From an uncultured Prevotella sp. (GTDB lineage Bacteria > Bacteroidota > Bacteroidia > Bacteroidales > Bacteroidaceae), in NCBI GenBank assembly GCA_900772835.1, contig CAAGSA010000102.1:1-23854 (forward strand): a DNA stretch of 23,854 nucleotides, in the 5' to 3' direction. This document shows, one piece after another, positions 15,404-22,882 of this stretch. Under the pieces are notes generated by a model. That model made no database searches. It saw nothing but the letters and a program-made list of their open reading frames with translations, and was not told where the DNA came from. Position 1 is the first letter of the stretch; every line of letters begins with the position of its first letter. A program made the position numbers and the translations under genes.

Positions 15404-16465
15404 CTACGGTTTCTTTCCCTTGAGCAGCTGCATCTCCACCCTGCCCACTATCATCTCCGGCGTTATGCCCGTCATGCAGGGATAGTTGCCCCTGACGCAG
15501 GGTTTGTTGCCATAGATGCTGCACGGACGGCACGGCAGGTCTATCATCACCGCATTGTCGGGGTCCTGCCGCCAGCCCATGAATCCGGCGTATGGATGCG
15601 TTGCGCCCCACACGCTAACCACCGGTGTTCCCACGAGCGATGCCATGTGCATGTTCGAGCTGTCCATCGAGAGCATCAGGTCGAGATTGTTCATCAGCAC
15701 CAGTTCGCCGGAAATTCCGCCGAGCTGCGCCGAAGCGTTCTCAAGCCTCGGGTTGCGCGAGTGCCACTCGTTCATCACGGCAGTCTCTTTCCTGCCTCCC
15801 CCGAAGAGGAAGAACCTTGCCTGCGGATGCTTTTCGGAAAGCATGCCCAGCGCGCGCTCCATCATCTCCACCGGGTATATTTTCCCCTTGTGCGCGGCAA
15901 ACGGCGCCACTCCTATCCATTCCTCGCCCTCCGCCTTGTCGCGGAAGCCTTCGGGCAGCAGTTCCAGGCTGCCGCCTCCATCCTGGAAAACCGACGTGAA
16001 TTCCGTCTTCACGGGGTAGCCGAGCCGTGCGAACACGTCGGCATAGTTCTCGAACGATGTTGGCAACTGCTCCAGCTGCTTCTGCTCCAGTGCCGTAAGT
16101 CTTTTCCTTTCGGCACGATGCTTGTCGATGTGCGCCACCTTGTAGCGGTCGATGCTGAACCTCATCCGCAGGTATTTCGAGCGCAGCACACTGTGCAGGT
16201 CGGCAACGGCGGTGAAATTCTTTGCCATAAGTCTGCGGTACAGGGCGTTCAGCCCCTTCATGCCGTGGTATTCCTTCTTCACGTCTGCCTCCATGAATCC
16301 CACGTTGTGTGGCATGTGTGCGAAGAACGGGCGAGCGAAAGCCTGGCTGAGCACGGTAATCCTCAAGTCAGGATACTGCTTTGCCAACGAGTATACCACG
16401 GGCACAGTCATTGCCACGTCGCCCATGGCGGAGAATCTTATAACCAGTATGTGCTCCGTCTTCAT
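15404..16465 (-). CDS. Glycosyltransferase family 9 (LPS heptosyltransferase-like) protein
   Basis: A 353-residue protein of the ADP-heptose:LPS heptosyltransferase family (GT9, GT-B fold). The N-terminus ILVIRFSAMGDVAMTVPVV is the family acceptor-domain signature. The nucleotide-sugar half shows IGVAPFAAHKGKIYP, FFLFGGG and MDSSNMHMASLVGTPVVSVWGATHP. A C-terminal four-Cys cluster (CRPCSIYGNKPC, then YPCM) is seen in many Bacteroidetes members. It should add a sugar to lipid A core or a related glycolipid on the inner face of the inner membrane. The true ATG (16465) overlaps the DUF4254 stop as TAATG, although the frame is open further upstream inside DUF4254; translational coupling is likely. 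Confidence 0.92.
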   Translation of the reverse strand: MKTEHILVIRFSAMGDVAMTVPVVYSLAKQYPDLRITVLSQAFARPFFAHMPHNVGFMEADVKKEYHGMKGLNALYRRLMAKNFTAVADLHSVLRSKYLRMRFSIDRYKVAHIDKHRAERKRLTALEQKQLEQLPTSFENYADVFARLGYPVKTEFTSVFQDGGGSLELLPEGFRDKAEGEEWIGVAPFAAHKGKIYPVEMMERALGMLSEKHPQARFFLFGGGRKETAVMNEWHSRNPRLENASAQLGGISGELVLMNNLDLMLSMDSSNMHMASLVGTPVVSVWGATHPYAGFMGWRQDPDNAVMIDLPCRPCSIYGNKPCVRGNYPCMTGITPEMIVGRVEMQLLKGKKP

Positions 16466-17073
16466 TATTTCTTTCCTGCGTACAGCACGGGGTTTGTCGA
16501 CGGGTCGTTGTACATTTTCATCTGCATGTACACCTTCATGTATTTCCTTCCTGCCTCTATGTCGGCGAGTAGCTGGTCGATGGCTGTACCCAGATCCACC
16601 TGCTGTTCGAGCAGCACGTTGAGCTTCTTGCGGCATTTCTCCTTGTGCTCTGGTGTTGCGTCGGCGCGTTCTGCCTGTTCCTTCATGTGGTATACCTTCA
16701 GCGCGAGAATCGACAGGCGGTCCACTGCCCATGCCGGGCTTTCGGTGTTGATGGTGGCATCGGGCAGCACTTTCACATCGCTGTATTTCATGCGGAAGTA
16801 GCTGTCTATCTGCTCCACGAGGTCTGTGCGGTCCTGGTTGCTGCGGTCTATGCGGCGCTTCAGCTTGAGTGCCTCCATCGGGTCGATGTGCGGGTCGCGT
16901 ATGATGTCCTCCAGATGCCACTGCACGGTGTCTATCCAGCACTTCAGATAGAGTCTGTTTTCTATCGTTTCGCGGTCATAGGGGTTGTTGATTGCCGTGT
17001 CAACATCGTCTTTCACGTGGTAGTCGTTGATGGCAAGGTTGAATACATTATTGCAAAGTTGTGTGAATGTCAT
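16465..17073 (-). CDS. DUF4254 family protein
   Basis: A 202-residue, mostly helical soluble protein without signal peptide. It matches what I know of DUF4254: an N-terminal FTQLCNNVFNLAINDYHVKDDV, the NPYDRETIENRLYLKCWIDTVQWHLEDIIRDP core, and a long Lys/Glu-rich helical tail. DUF4254 genes repeatedly sit next to GT9 genes in Bacteroidetes, which suggests a role in core or O-glycan assembly, but no biochemical function is known. Here the stop overlaps the GT9 start by one base. A good promoter lies just upstream (17101-17131), giving a leader of about 20 nt. Confidence 0.85.
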   Translation of the reverse strand: MTFTQLCNNVFNLAINDYHVKDDVDTAINNPYDRETIENRLYLKCWIDTVQWHLEDIIRDPHIDPMEALKLKRRIDRSNQDRTDLVEQIDSYFRMKYSDVKVLPDATINTESPAWAVDRLSILALKVYHMKEQAERADATPEHKEKCRKKLNVLLEQQVDLGTAIDQLLADIEAGRKYMKVYMQMKMYNDPSTNPVLYAGKK

Positions 17074-17100
17074 ATAATTATATGTTTTTTAATTTTGTGG

Positions 17101-17131
17101 CAAATCTAATAAAATTATTCTATATATCCAA
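17101..17131 (-). promoter_or_regulatory. Promoter of the DUF4254-GT9 operon
   Basis: On the minus strand TTG (17129-17131) and TAGATTTG (17101-17108) are separated by 20 bp. The DUF4254 start is 27 bp beyond the -7 box. Confidence 0.7.
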
Positions 17132-17292
17132 CGAAATGCGCTATAAATCGCTTCCTTGGCCCCTCAACTCGCTTCTCGCGGCTGTGTTTGCAGCGTCTGA
17201 GCTGTCTTGCGGGGCTGTGTCGTGCTTATGTTTCCGTTGGTGCCACTTAGTTATTTCTTCCTGTTTTCTGCCGCTGCCTCGTTTTCTTTTCT

Positions 17293-17300
17293 TACCTTTG
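17293..17300 (+). promoter_or_regulatory. Candidate -7 box for pdxB
   Basis: TACCTTTG matches TAnnTTTG. The expected -33 position carries only a weak TTTCTG. If used, it gives pdxB a structured leader of about 195 nt. Confidence 0.4.
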
Positions 17301-17313
17301 TATGATGTTAGCG

Positions 17314-17338
17314 GCAGGCGGTATCTGCTGCCGCCTGC
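17314..17338 (+). other. GC-rich hairpin in the pdxB leader
   Basis: GCAGGCGG (17314-17321) and CCGCCTGC (17331-17338) form a perfect 8-bp stem around a 9-base loop, 14 bp after the candidate -7 box. No T-run follows. In the leader it could act as a 5' stabiliser or regulatory fold. Confidence 0.5.
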
Positions 17339-17426
17339 ACGTACATGGCATAAAGCTGTACAATCATACAACAAACCTGTGCTGAGATTTTTTTAAACTG
17401 CACAGACACACATAACAGACATGTAC

Positions 17427-17478
17427 ACTGGAATAATGCAAACCTGTACTGGAATAATGCAAATATATTCAGGCATAA
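17427..17478 (+). repeat. 21-bp tandem repeat upstream of pdxB
   Basis: ACTGGAATAATGCAAA occurs identically at 17427-17442 and 17448-17463, a 21-bp period. A third, degenerate copy (CAGGCATAAG at 17470-17479 against CTGGAATAAT) is in the same register. The period equals two helical turns and seven codons. The repeats are in frame with pdxB and would encode TGIMQ-type repeats if translated. Confidence 0.8.
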
Positions 17479-17490
17479 GATATAAATATA

Positions 17491-17495
17491 AGGAG
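17491..17495 (+). promoter_or_regulatory. Shine-Dalgarno site of pdxB
   Basis: AGGAG lies 6 nt before the ATG at 17502. Such a strong site is unusual in this window and supports that ATG over the in-frame ATGs in the repeats upstream (17421, 17436, 17457). Confidence 0.7.
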
Positions 17496-17501
17496 AATGA
17501 C

Positions 17502-18527
17502 ATGAAGATTGTAATTGACGACAAGATTCCCTATATCCGGGAGACGATAGCCGAACTGACGGCGGATGCCATCTATCTGAAAGGTTCGGAGATATCTGCC
17601 GCCGACGTGAAGGACGCCGACGCGCTGATTGTGCGCACACGCACACGCTGCGACGAGCGGTTGCTTGCCGGCAGCAGGGTGAAGTTCGTTGCCACCGCCA
17701 CCATCGGCTTCGACCACATCGACACGCAGTATATGCAGCGCGCCGGAATAGAATGGATGAACTGTCCGGGATGCAACTCGGGCAGCGTGGCACAGTATCT
17801 GCGCTCGGTGCTCATACTGCTCTGCCGCGAGCGCGGCATCAAGACCGGCTGTGCCACCGTGGGCGTGGTGGGCTACGGCCACGTGGGTTCTAAGGTTGCC
17901 GCCCATGCGCGCGCCATGGGCTTCCGGGTGCTCGTGTGCGACCCTCCGCTCCAGGCCGCCGGCTCCACAGCCGCCGAATTCGTGCCGATGGAGAGGATTG
18001 AGCAGGAGTGCGACGTGATCACGTTCCACGTTCCGCTTATCCGCACCGCCCCCCATCCCACTTTTCACCTTGCCGACGAGGCGTTCTTCCGCCGCCTGCC
18101 GCGCCGCCCCGTAATCATCAACACGAGCCGCGGCCCGGTGGTGGACAATGCCGCCCTGCTGCGCGCACTCGACGAGGGGGCGGTGGGCGATGCCGTGGTC
18201 GACACCTGGGAGAACGAGCCGGAGATAAGTCTGCCACTATTAAATAAGGTATATATAGGCACTCCCCACATCGCCGGATACAGCGCCGACGGTAAGACGA
18301 ACGCCGACAATATGGTGGTGGACGGACTGTGCCGCCACTTCGGCATACGCAACCGCTGGCACATCTGCCCTCCGCCGCTGCCTGCCGGCTTCACGCCCAG
18401 CGGCGATGAGGACGACCGCCTGCTGCAGCTCTACGACCCCCGGGCCGACAGTTCCAGACTGAAATCCGCCCCCAGAAGCTTCGAGGATCTGCGCGGGAAC
18501 TATCCGCTGAGAAGGGAATATATATAA
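17502..18527 (+). CDS. pdxB: Erythronate-4-phosphate dehydrogenase
   Basis: A 341-residue D-2-hydroxyacid dehydrogenase. It oxidises 4-phosphoerythronate to 2-oxo-3-hydroxy-4-phosphobutanoate in the DXP-dependent route to pyridoxal phosphate, in the cytoplasm. The NAD-binding VGVVGYGHVGSKV lies near 120. The catalytic triad is Arg210 (NTSRGP), Glu239 (WENEPE) and His256 (GTPHIAGYS), all shifted by two from E. coli PdxB as I recall it (Arg208, Glu237, His254). The C-terminal YDPRADSSRLKSAP...NYPLRREY block matches the PdxB-specific dimerisation domain (DUF3410) and separates it from SerA. It is somewhat shorter than the roughly 380-residue E. coli enzyme. The frame is open upstream through in-frame repeats to 17421, but family alignment and the AGGAG site favour 17502. 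Confidence 0.93.
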   Translation: MKIVIDDKIPYIRETIAELTADAIYLKGSEISAADVKDADALIVRTRTRCDERLLAGSRVKFVATATIGFDHIDTQYMQRAGIEWMNCPGCNSGSVAQYLRSVLILLCRERGIKTGCATVGVVGYGHVGSKVAAHARAMGFRVLVCDPPLQAAGSTAAEFVPMERIEQECDVITFHVPLIRTAPHPTFHLADEAFFRRLPRRPVIINTSRGPVVDNAALLRALDEGAVGDAVVDTWENEPEISLPLLNKVYIGTPHIAGYSADGKTNADNMVVDGLCRHFGIRNRWHICPPPLPAGFTPSGDEDDRLLQLYDPRADSSRLKSAPRSFEDLRGNYPLRREYI

Positions 18528-18548
18528 AATAGAAATAGGAACAGCAGC

Positions 18549-18608
18549 AAAAAAGCCCGATTTTCATGCACACATTGGGTGGGTGTGTGCATAATATGGT
18601 GCTTTTTT
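18549..18608 (+). terminator. Terminator after pdxB
   Basis: Nested complements: AAAAAAGC (18549-18556) with GCTTTTTT (18601-18608), and inside them ATGCACACA (18566-18574) with TGTGTGCAT (18584-18592). The structure ends in T6. Confidence 0.85.
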
Positions 18609-18619
18609 ACAATAATTTC

Positions 18620-18650
18620 TTGCATACGTAAATAAAAATTCGTTCCTTTG
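18620..18650 (+). promoter_or_regulatory. Promoter of the acpP operon
   Basis: TTG (18620-18622) and TTCCTTTG (18643-18650) are separated by 20 bp. The -7 box departs from TAnnTTTG only at its second base. The leader to acpP would be about 45 nt. Confidence 0.6.
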
Positions 18651-18703
18651 CATCCGATTTTTACGCAAGAATATAATTTAAACACTTTAAAAACATTATT
18701 ATT

Positions 18704-18940
18704 ATGTCAGAAATTGAATCAAAAGTAAAGGCTATCATCGTTGACAAACTGGGTGTAGAAGAGTCTGAGGTTAAGCCGGAAGCAAGCTTCACAAACGACC
18801 TCGGTGCAGATTCTCTGGACACAGTTGAGCTGATTATGGAGTTCGAGAAGGAATTCAACATCACTATTCCCGATGACAAGTCTGAGTCTATCGCAACTGT
18901 AGGCGACGCTATCAAGTACATTGAGGAGAACGCAAAATAA
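18704..18940 (+). CDS. acpP: Acyl carrier protein
   Basis: A 78-residue acidic protein of standard ACP length. The phosphopantetheine attachment serine is Ser37 in GADSLDTVEL. The flanking helices (IESKVKAIIVDKLGV and VGDAIKYIEEN) are typical. It carries growing fatty-acyl chains for the type II fatty acid synthase in the cytoplasm. It heads the acpP-fabF-rnc cluster, with a strong promoter before it and a hairpin between it and fabF that should keep ACP output above that of FabF. Confidence 0.97.
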   Translation: MSEIESKVKAIIVDKLGVEESEVKPEASFTNDLGADSLDTVELIMEFEKEFNITIPDDKSESIATVGDAIKYIEENAK

Positions 18941-18964
18941 ATTTATCTGAAGTGATATAGACTT

Positions 18965-19028
18965 AAGGTGAAAGAGGTGAGATGAGACCGCGTTAAAAGG
19001 ATCTCACCTCACATCTTTCACCTTTTTT
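18965..19028 (+). terminator. Terminator or attenuator between acpP and fabF
   Basis: AAGGTGAAAGA (18965-18975) pairs with TCTTTCACCTT (19014-19024). GGTGAGAT (18976-18983) pairs with ATCTCACC (19001-19008). Five unpaired bases (19009-19013) bulge from the 3' arm, and a T-run follows. No promoter is seen before fabF, so partial readthrough is expected. Confidence 0.8.
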
Positions 19029-19066
19029 CTTTTCTCTTCCCTATATAATTTTTTGATATACACAAT

Positions 19067-20332
19067 ATGGAATTAAAAAGAGTAGTAGTAACAGGACTCG
19101 GTGCCGTGACTCCGGTGGGCAACACCACTGAGGAAACATGGAACAACCTGCTGGCAGGAAAGAGCGGAGCCGCCCCTATTACATTGTTCGATGCCTCTAA
19201 TTTCAAGACGCAGTTCGCGTGCGAGGTGAAGGGATTCAACTCAAACGACTACATCGACCGCAAGGAGGCACGCAAGATGGACCGCTACGCACAGCTGGCA
19301 ATGGCAGCCGCAGTGCAGGCGGTGGACGACAGCAAGATGGATCTGGAGACAGTGGACAAGAACAGAATCGGCGTGGTGTTCGGCGTGGGCATCGGCGGCA
19401 TCAAGACCTTCGAGGACGAGGTGGGCTACTATGCCACACATCCCGAGAACGGCCCCAAGTTCAACCCTTTCTTCATCCCCAAGATGATTTCCGACATCGC
19501 AGCCGGACAGATTTCTATCCGCTACGGGTTCCACGGACCGAACTATGCAACCACATCCGCCTGCGCATCATCCACCAACGCGCTGGCTGACGCATTCAAC
19601 ATCATCCGCCTGGGCAAGGCCGACGCCATCGTTGCCGGAGGAGCCGAGGCTGCAATCTGCGCCTGCGGCGTGGGCGGCTTCAACGCCATGCACGCCCTCT
19701 CCACACGCAACGACGACCCAGAGCACGCATCACGCCCGTTCAGCGCAAGCCGCGACGGATTCATCATGGGCGAAGGCTCGGGATGCCTCATCCTTGAGGA
19801 ACTGGAGCACGCCAAGGCACGCGGAGCAAAGATATACGCCGAGATGGTGGGCGAAGGCATGAGCGCCGACGCATACCACATCACGGCATCCCACCCCGAA
19901 GGCCTCGGAGCATGCCTCGTGATGGAGAACGCGCTGAAGGACGCCGGACTGAAACCTGAGGACATCGACTACATCAACGTGCACGGAACATCCACACCGG
20001 TGGGCGACGTTTCCGAGGTGAAGGCCATACAGAAGCTCTTCGGCGAGCACGCATACAAGCTGAACATCAGCTCCACAAAGTCAATGACCGGACATCTGCT
20101 CGGAGCTGCCGGAGCCGTGGAGGCAATGGTGACGGTACTGTCGGTGAAGAACGACATCATCCCGCCGACAATCAACCACCAGGAGGACGACAAGGACGAG
20201 AACATCGACTACAACCTGAACTTCACGTTCAACGAGCCGCAGAAGCGCACAGTGCGTGCAGCACTGAGCAACACATTCGGCTTCGGCGGACACAACGCCT
20301 GCGTCATCTTCAAGAAGTATGATGATCAGTAA
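19067..20332 (+). CDS. fabF: Beta-ketoacyl-ACP synthase II
   Basis: A 421-residue thiolase-fold enzyme of normal FabF length. It condenses malonyl-ACP with acyl-ACP in fatty acid elongation. The catalytic triad is complete: Cys166 in TSACASSTNAL, His306 in NVHGTSTPVGD and His343 in KSMTGHLLGAAGA. The N-terminal RVVVTGLGAVTPVG and C-terminal SNTFGFGGHNACVIF are standard. The gene follows acpP through a hairpin and overlaps rnc by 14 bp at its 3' end, so fabF and rnc are translationally linked. Confidence 0.97.
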   Translation: MELKRVVVTGLGAVTPVGNTTEETWNNLLAGKSGAAPITLFDASNFKTQFACEVKGFNSNDYIDRKEARKMDRYAQLAMAAAVQAVDDSKMDLETVDKNRIGVVFGVGIGGIKTFEDEVGYYATHPENGPKFNPFFIPKMISDIAAGQISIRYGFHGPNYATTSACASSTNALADAFNIIRLGKADAIVAGGAEAAICACGVGGFNAMHALSTRNDDPEHASRPFSASRDGFIMGEGSGCLILEELEHAKARGAKIYAEMVGEGMSADAYHITASHPEGLGACLVMENALKDAGLKPEDIDYINVHGTSTPVGDVSEVKAIQKLFGEHAYKLNISSTKSMTGHLLGAAGAVEAMVTVLSVKNDIIPPTINHQEDDKDENIDYNLNFTFNEPQKRTVRAALSNTFGFGGHNACVIFKKYDDQ

Positions 20333-21371
20333 TTTCATAGACCGCATAAGGCTCCCGTTCCGCAAGGACAAGGAGCTTTATGTGGCTTTATACAATATCT
20401 TCGGCTTCTACCCACACCGCATACACTTCTACAAGCTCGCGCTGATGCACAAGAGCGTGACGCGACGCAACGAGAAAGGAAAGCCGCTGAACAACGAGAG
20501 GCTCGAATTCCTGGGCGACGCCATACTCGACGCCATCGTGGGCGACATCGTATACCGCCACTTCGAAGGGAAACGCGAAGGATTCCTCACCAGCACCCGC
20601 AGCAAGATTGTGCAGCGCGACACTCTGAACCGTCTTGCCACGGAACTGGGAATAACACAACTGATAAAATCGGGCAAACACACTCCCTCCCACAACAGCT
20701 ACATGGGAGGGAATGCGTTTGAGGCACTGGTCGGGGCAATATACCTCGACCGCGGCTACGAGGCATGCATGCGCTTTATGGAAAAGCGCATCCTCGCGCA
20801 GCTCATCAACATCGACAAGGTGGCATACAAGGAGATAAACTTCAAGAGCAAGCTCATAGAGTGGTGCCAGAAGAACAAGGTGCTGCTCGACTTCAAGCTC
20901 GTGGAGCAGACAAAGGAGGGCAACAACAGCCCGGTGTTCAAATACCGCGTCATGGTGGAGGGCCTTGAAGGAGGCTACGGCGAGGGCTACTCCAAGAAAG
21001 AGAGCCAGCAACTCGCCAGCAAGCAGACGCTGCAGCAGCTCAAGCGCAAGCCGCAGTTCATCGACGCCGTGTTCGCAGCAAAGGCAAACCGCACAAAGAT
21101 GGAGGAGGAACCGGTGCTCACGGTGCCCGACACCGAGCTGAAGCAGGACTTCATCATAGCCCAGCCCAAACCAGCCGACGCCGACGCAGCCAACAGCAAG
21201 CAGGCAGCTGCCGGCAAGACGGACACCGCCGCCGCGAAGCCTGCCACCGAAGCGAAGAATGGACAAAAGAATGAGGAAATCGACGAATTCGACCTTTCCG
21301 ACATCCAGGCCACACCGAAGACCGCCGAAGACATCATCGCGGAATCGATGGCAGAAGCCTACAAGGACTGA
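20319..21371 (+). CDS. rnc: Ribonuclease III with C-terminal extension
   Basis: A 350-residue RNase III, much longer than the usual 225-250. The endonuclease domain has the signature NERLEFLGDAIL (Glu60, Glu63, Asp67) and GGNAFEALVGAIYLD (Glu135). The position equivalent to E. coli Asp114 is Asn132. The double-stranded RNA-binding domain runs about 173-243 (INFKSKLIEWCQKNK ... SQQLASKQTLQQL). A tail of about 105 residues follows, Ala/Lys-rich (about 283-315) and then acidic. The enzyme processes rRNA precursors and double-stranded RNA. The gene starts with ATGATG inside the fabF 3' end; either ATG could be used. A strong terminator follows. Confidence 0.94.
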   Translation: MMISNFIDRIRLPFRKDKELYVALYNIFGFYPHRIHFYKLALMHKSVTRRNEKGKPLNNERLEFLGDAILDAIVGDIVYRHFEGKREGFLTSTRSKIVQRDTLNRLATELGITQLIKSGKHTPSHNSYMGGNAFEALVGAIYLDRGYEACMRFMEKRILAQLINIDKVAYKEINFKSKLIEWCQKNKVLLDFKLVEQTKEGNNSPVFKYRVMVEGLEGGYGEGYSKKESQQLASKQTLQQLKRKPQFIDAVFAAKANRTKMEEEPVLTVPDTELKQDFIIAQPKPADADAANSKQAAAGKTDTAAAKPATEAKNGQKNEEIDEFDLSDIQATPKTAEDIIAESMAEAYKD

Positions 21372-21406
21372 ACAACGCAAACAGAAAAAGAAAACAAGAA
21401 TACCGG

Positions 21407-21457
21407 CAAGTGGGAGGAAACGGCTGCAGCAGCCTGTTCTTCCCACTTGTTTTTTTG
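21407..21457 (+). terminator. Terminator after rnc
   Basis: CAAGTGGGA (21407-21415) pairs with TCCCACTTG (21441-21449), with an inner GGCTG/CAGCC hairpin, followed by eight T residues (21450-21457). A textbook rho-independent terminator. Confidence 0.92.
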
Positions 21458-21514
21458 TGTGTTCCATCCCCCGGAAAACGAAGCGATACGGATGGGAGCT
21501 TATAATCTTGCTTT

Positions 21515-22882
21515 TTACATTCTCTCTTTTAATATCAAAGCTATATCTTCCACAATGCCCGTAACAAGCGCATTTCCCATAAGAAACGCACGGCGCAAGT
21601 CAGATGAGCCGAAAGTATGGTTGTCAGGAAACATATTCAAACGTTCCAACTCCACAGGAACAAGGCGACGGTAGCGTCCACTCTCTGTCTTGATGATATG
21701 CTTGAAGCGTGAAGGACCAGAGCCGCCTTCGCCAGTGATGATAGTCCTTGAAGCACGGTCGAGATAATCAGGAAATGCCATTGCCCCCTCACTATAATTA
21801 TATTCAAAGCCTGTTGTCTTGTTGATACGTTTTAGCGATTTTGAACCTTTCTGATATTCCCACTTAGCTAAATCTTCATCAGATATGAAGAACTCATCAG
21901 GAACTGTGGCTTCATCCACAAGTATGTCGCCTAAAGTGATGCAAGAACCATTATATTCTGGAATCGTATCAAGCGTGTTGACAATACCGTTTGACATAAC
22001 ACCAGAGTTTTTGAAAGGGCTTTCTTTCCTGCCCTTATTGAAATTGTCTGAAACATCGGCAATGTTCTCACCGATTTCAAACGAATAAGTTTTGTTGTCT
22101 TTTTTCGTACAGCAGAAAGCCTGTGGCATTATGCCGTCTTCAAGAATCCACTCAAACTTATTAACTTTAGAAGCAAACTGTTCTGCAAGTTTTGTTCCTT
22201 GACGATAAGCAACGATATAGGTTCGACGACGACGTTGTGGCATACCATAGTCAGCTGCATTGATAATGCGCCATTCCACAGTATAACCAAGACTTGACAA
22301 AGAAGAAAGTATTATGGCAAAGTCGCGTCCACGTTGCTTTGCAGGAGAATTGAGAAGCCTGTCAACATTCTCCAGCATAAGATAATCTGGGCGTTTTTCA
22401 CCCTTTTCCTTTAATATTCGATAAATCTGCCACCAGAGCACGCCTTTCTTGCCCTCAATGCCGCCAGAGCGTTGTAATGTTGTGGCAACAGAATAGTCCT
22501 GACAAGGGAATCCACCACAAAGCAAGTCACTGTCGGGAATCTCTTCAGTCGGAACATTTGCTATATCTTCGTTAGAATGACCATCAGCACCAAAATGACG
22601 GCAATAAATGACACTTGCATCCTGGCGTTTTGTGGACGGCTCCCATTGGTTGCTCCAAACAGTTTTAAAATGCCTTGAAGCTCTTTCCAGTCCAATTCTA
22701 AAACCACCGACACCAGCAAAGAGCTCAACGACTTTAATGTCGCCCTCACTCACTTCAGATTGCACTTTGTCGAACAACCCCAATTCCCTTACACGCTTGT
22801 GGGCAGCACAAGAGTGCCTTGCAACTGGTTCACAAAGCATCCCGTTATCCATTATTTCTGCATCTTCTATCTTATAGCTCAT
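21515..22882 (-). CDS. C5-cytosine DNA methyltransferase of a Sau3AI-like (GATC) R-M system
   Basis: A 455-residue m5C methyltransferase with the ordered motifs of the family: I (VVELFAGVGGFRIGLE, about 51-66), IV (GGFPCQDYS with nucleophile Cys127), VI (ENVDRLL, 171-177), VIII (QRRRRTYIV, 216-224), a variable target-recognition region (about 240-385), and IX-X (RRLVPVELERLNMFPDN, then MGNALV). It transfers methyl from S-adenosylmethionine to the C5 of cytosine. The neighbouring endonuclease suggests it modifies GATC. Its ATG lies inside the 3' end of the endonuclease gene (11-bp overlap), implying translational coupling. GC is about 40% in sampled lines, against about 58% in rnc, which suggests recent acquisition. 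No terminator of its own is evident. Confidence 0.93.
   Translation of the reverse strand: MSYKIEDAEIMDNGMLCEPVARHSCAAHKRVRELGLFDKVQSEVSEGDIKVVELFAGVGGFRIGLERASRHFKTVWSNQWEPSTKRQDASVIYCRHFGADGHSNEDIANVPTEEIPDSDLLCGGFPCQDYSVATTLQRSGGIEGKKGVLWWQIYRILKEKGEKRPDYLMLENVDRLLNSPAKQRGRDFAIILSSLSSLGYTVEWRIINAADYGMPQRRRRTYIVAYRQGTKLAEQFASKVNKFEWILEDGIMPQAFCCTKKDNKTYSFEIGENIADVSDNFNKGRKESPFKNSGVMSNGIVNTLDTIPEYNGSCITLGDILVDEATVPDEFFISDEDLAKWEYQKGSKSLKRINKTTGFEYNYSEGAMAFPDYLDRASRTIITGEGGSGPSRFKHIIKTESGRYRRLVPVELERLNMFPDNHTFGSSDLRRAFLMGNALVTGIVEDIALILKERM

Larger units (their letters stand above)
17132..17501. other. Divergent intergenic region before pdxB
   Basis: The DUF4254 and pdxB starts are 428 bp apart. 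Besides the DUF4254 promoter the gap holds a candidate rightward -7 box (17293-17300), a GC-rich hairpin (17314-17338) and a 21-bp tandem repeat (17427-17478). Short open frames exist on both strands in 17140-17375, but they are Arg/Lys-, Cys- or Leu-rich and match nothing I recognise. I do not call them genes. Confidence 0.5.

Noticed and set aside
15596..16801. 401-codon plus-strand frame opposite the GT9 and DUF4254 genes
   Set aside because: It spans the junction of two real minus-strand genes and is His/Val/Cys-rich shadow sequence.
16466..16942. N-terminal extension of the GT9 frame
   Set aside because: The frame is open upstream but runs entirely inside DUF4254 in another frame; the family start motif begins at the ATG at 16465.
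17141..17396. Short frames on both strands in the DUF4254-pdxB gap
   Set aside because: No start signal, no recognisable motif, biased composition. They could be remnants of a gene, but nothing in the sequence shows it.
20388..21467. 359-codon minus-strand frame opposite rnc
   Set aside because: Leu/Val/Cys-rich antisense shadow of the rnc gene.
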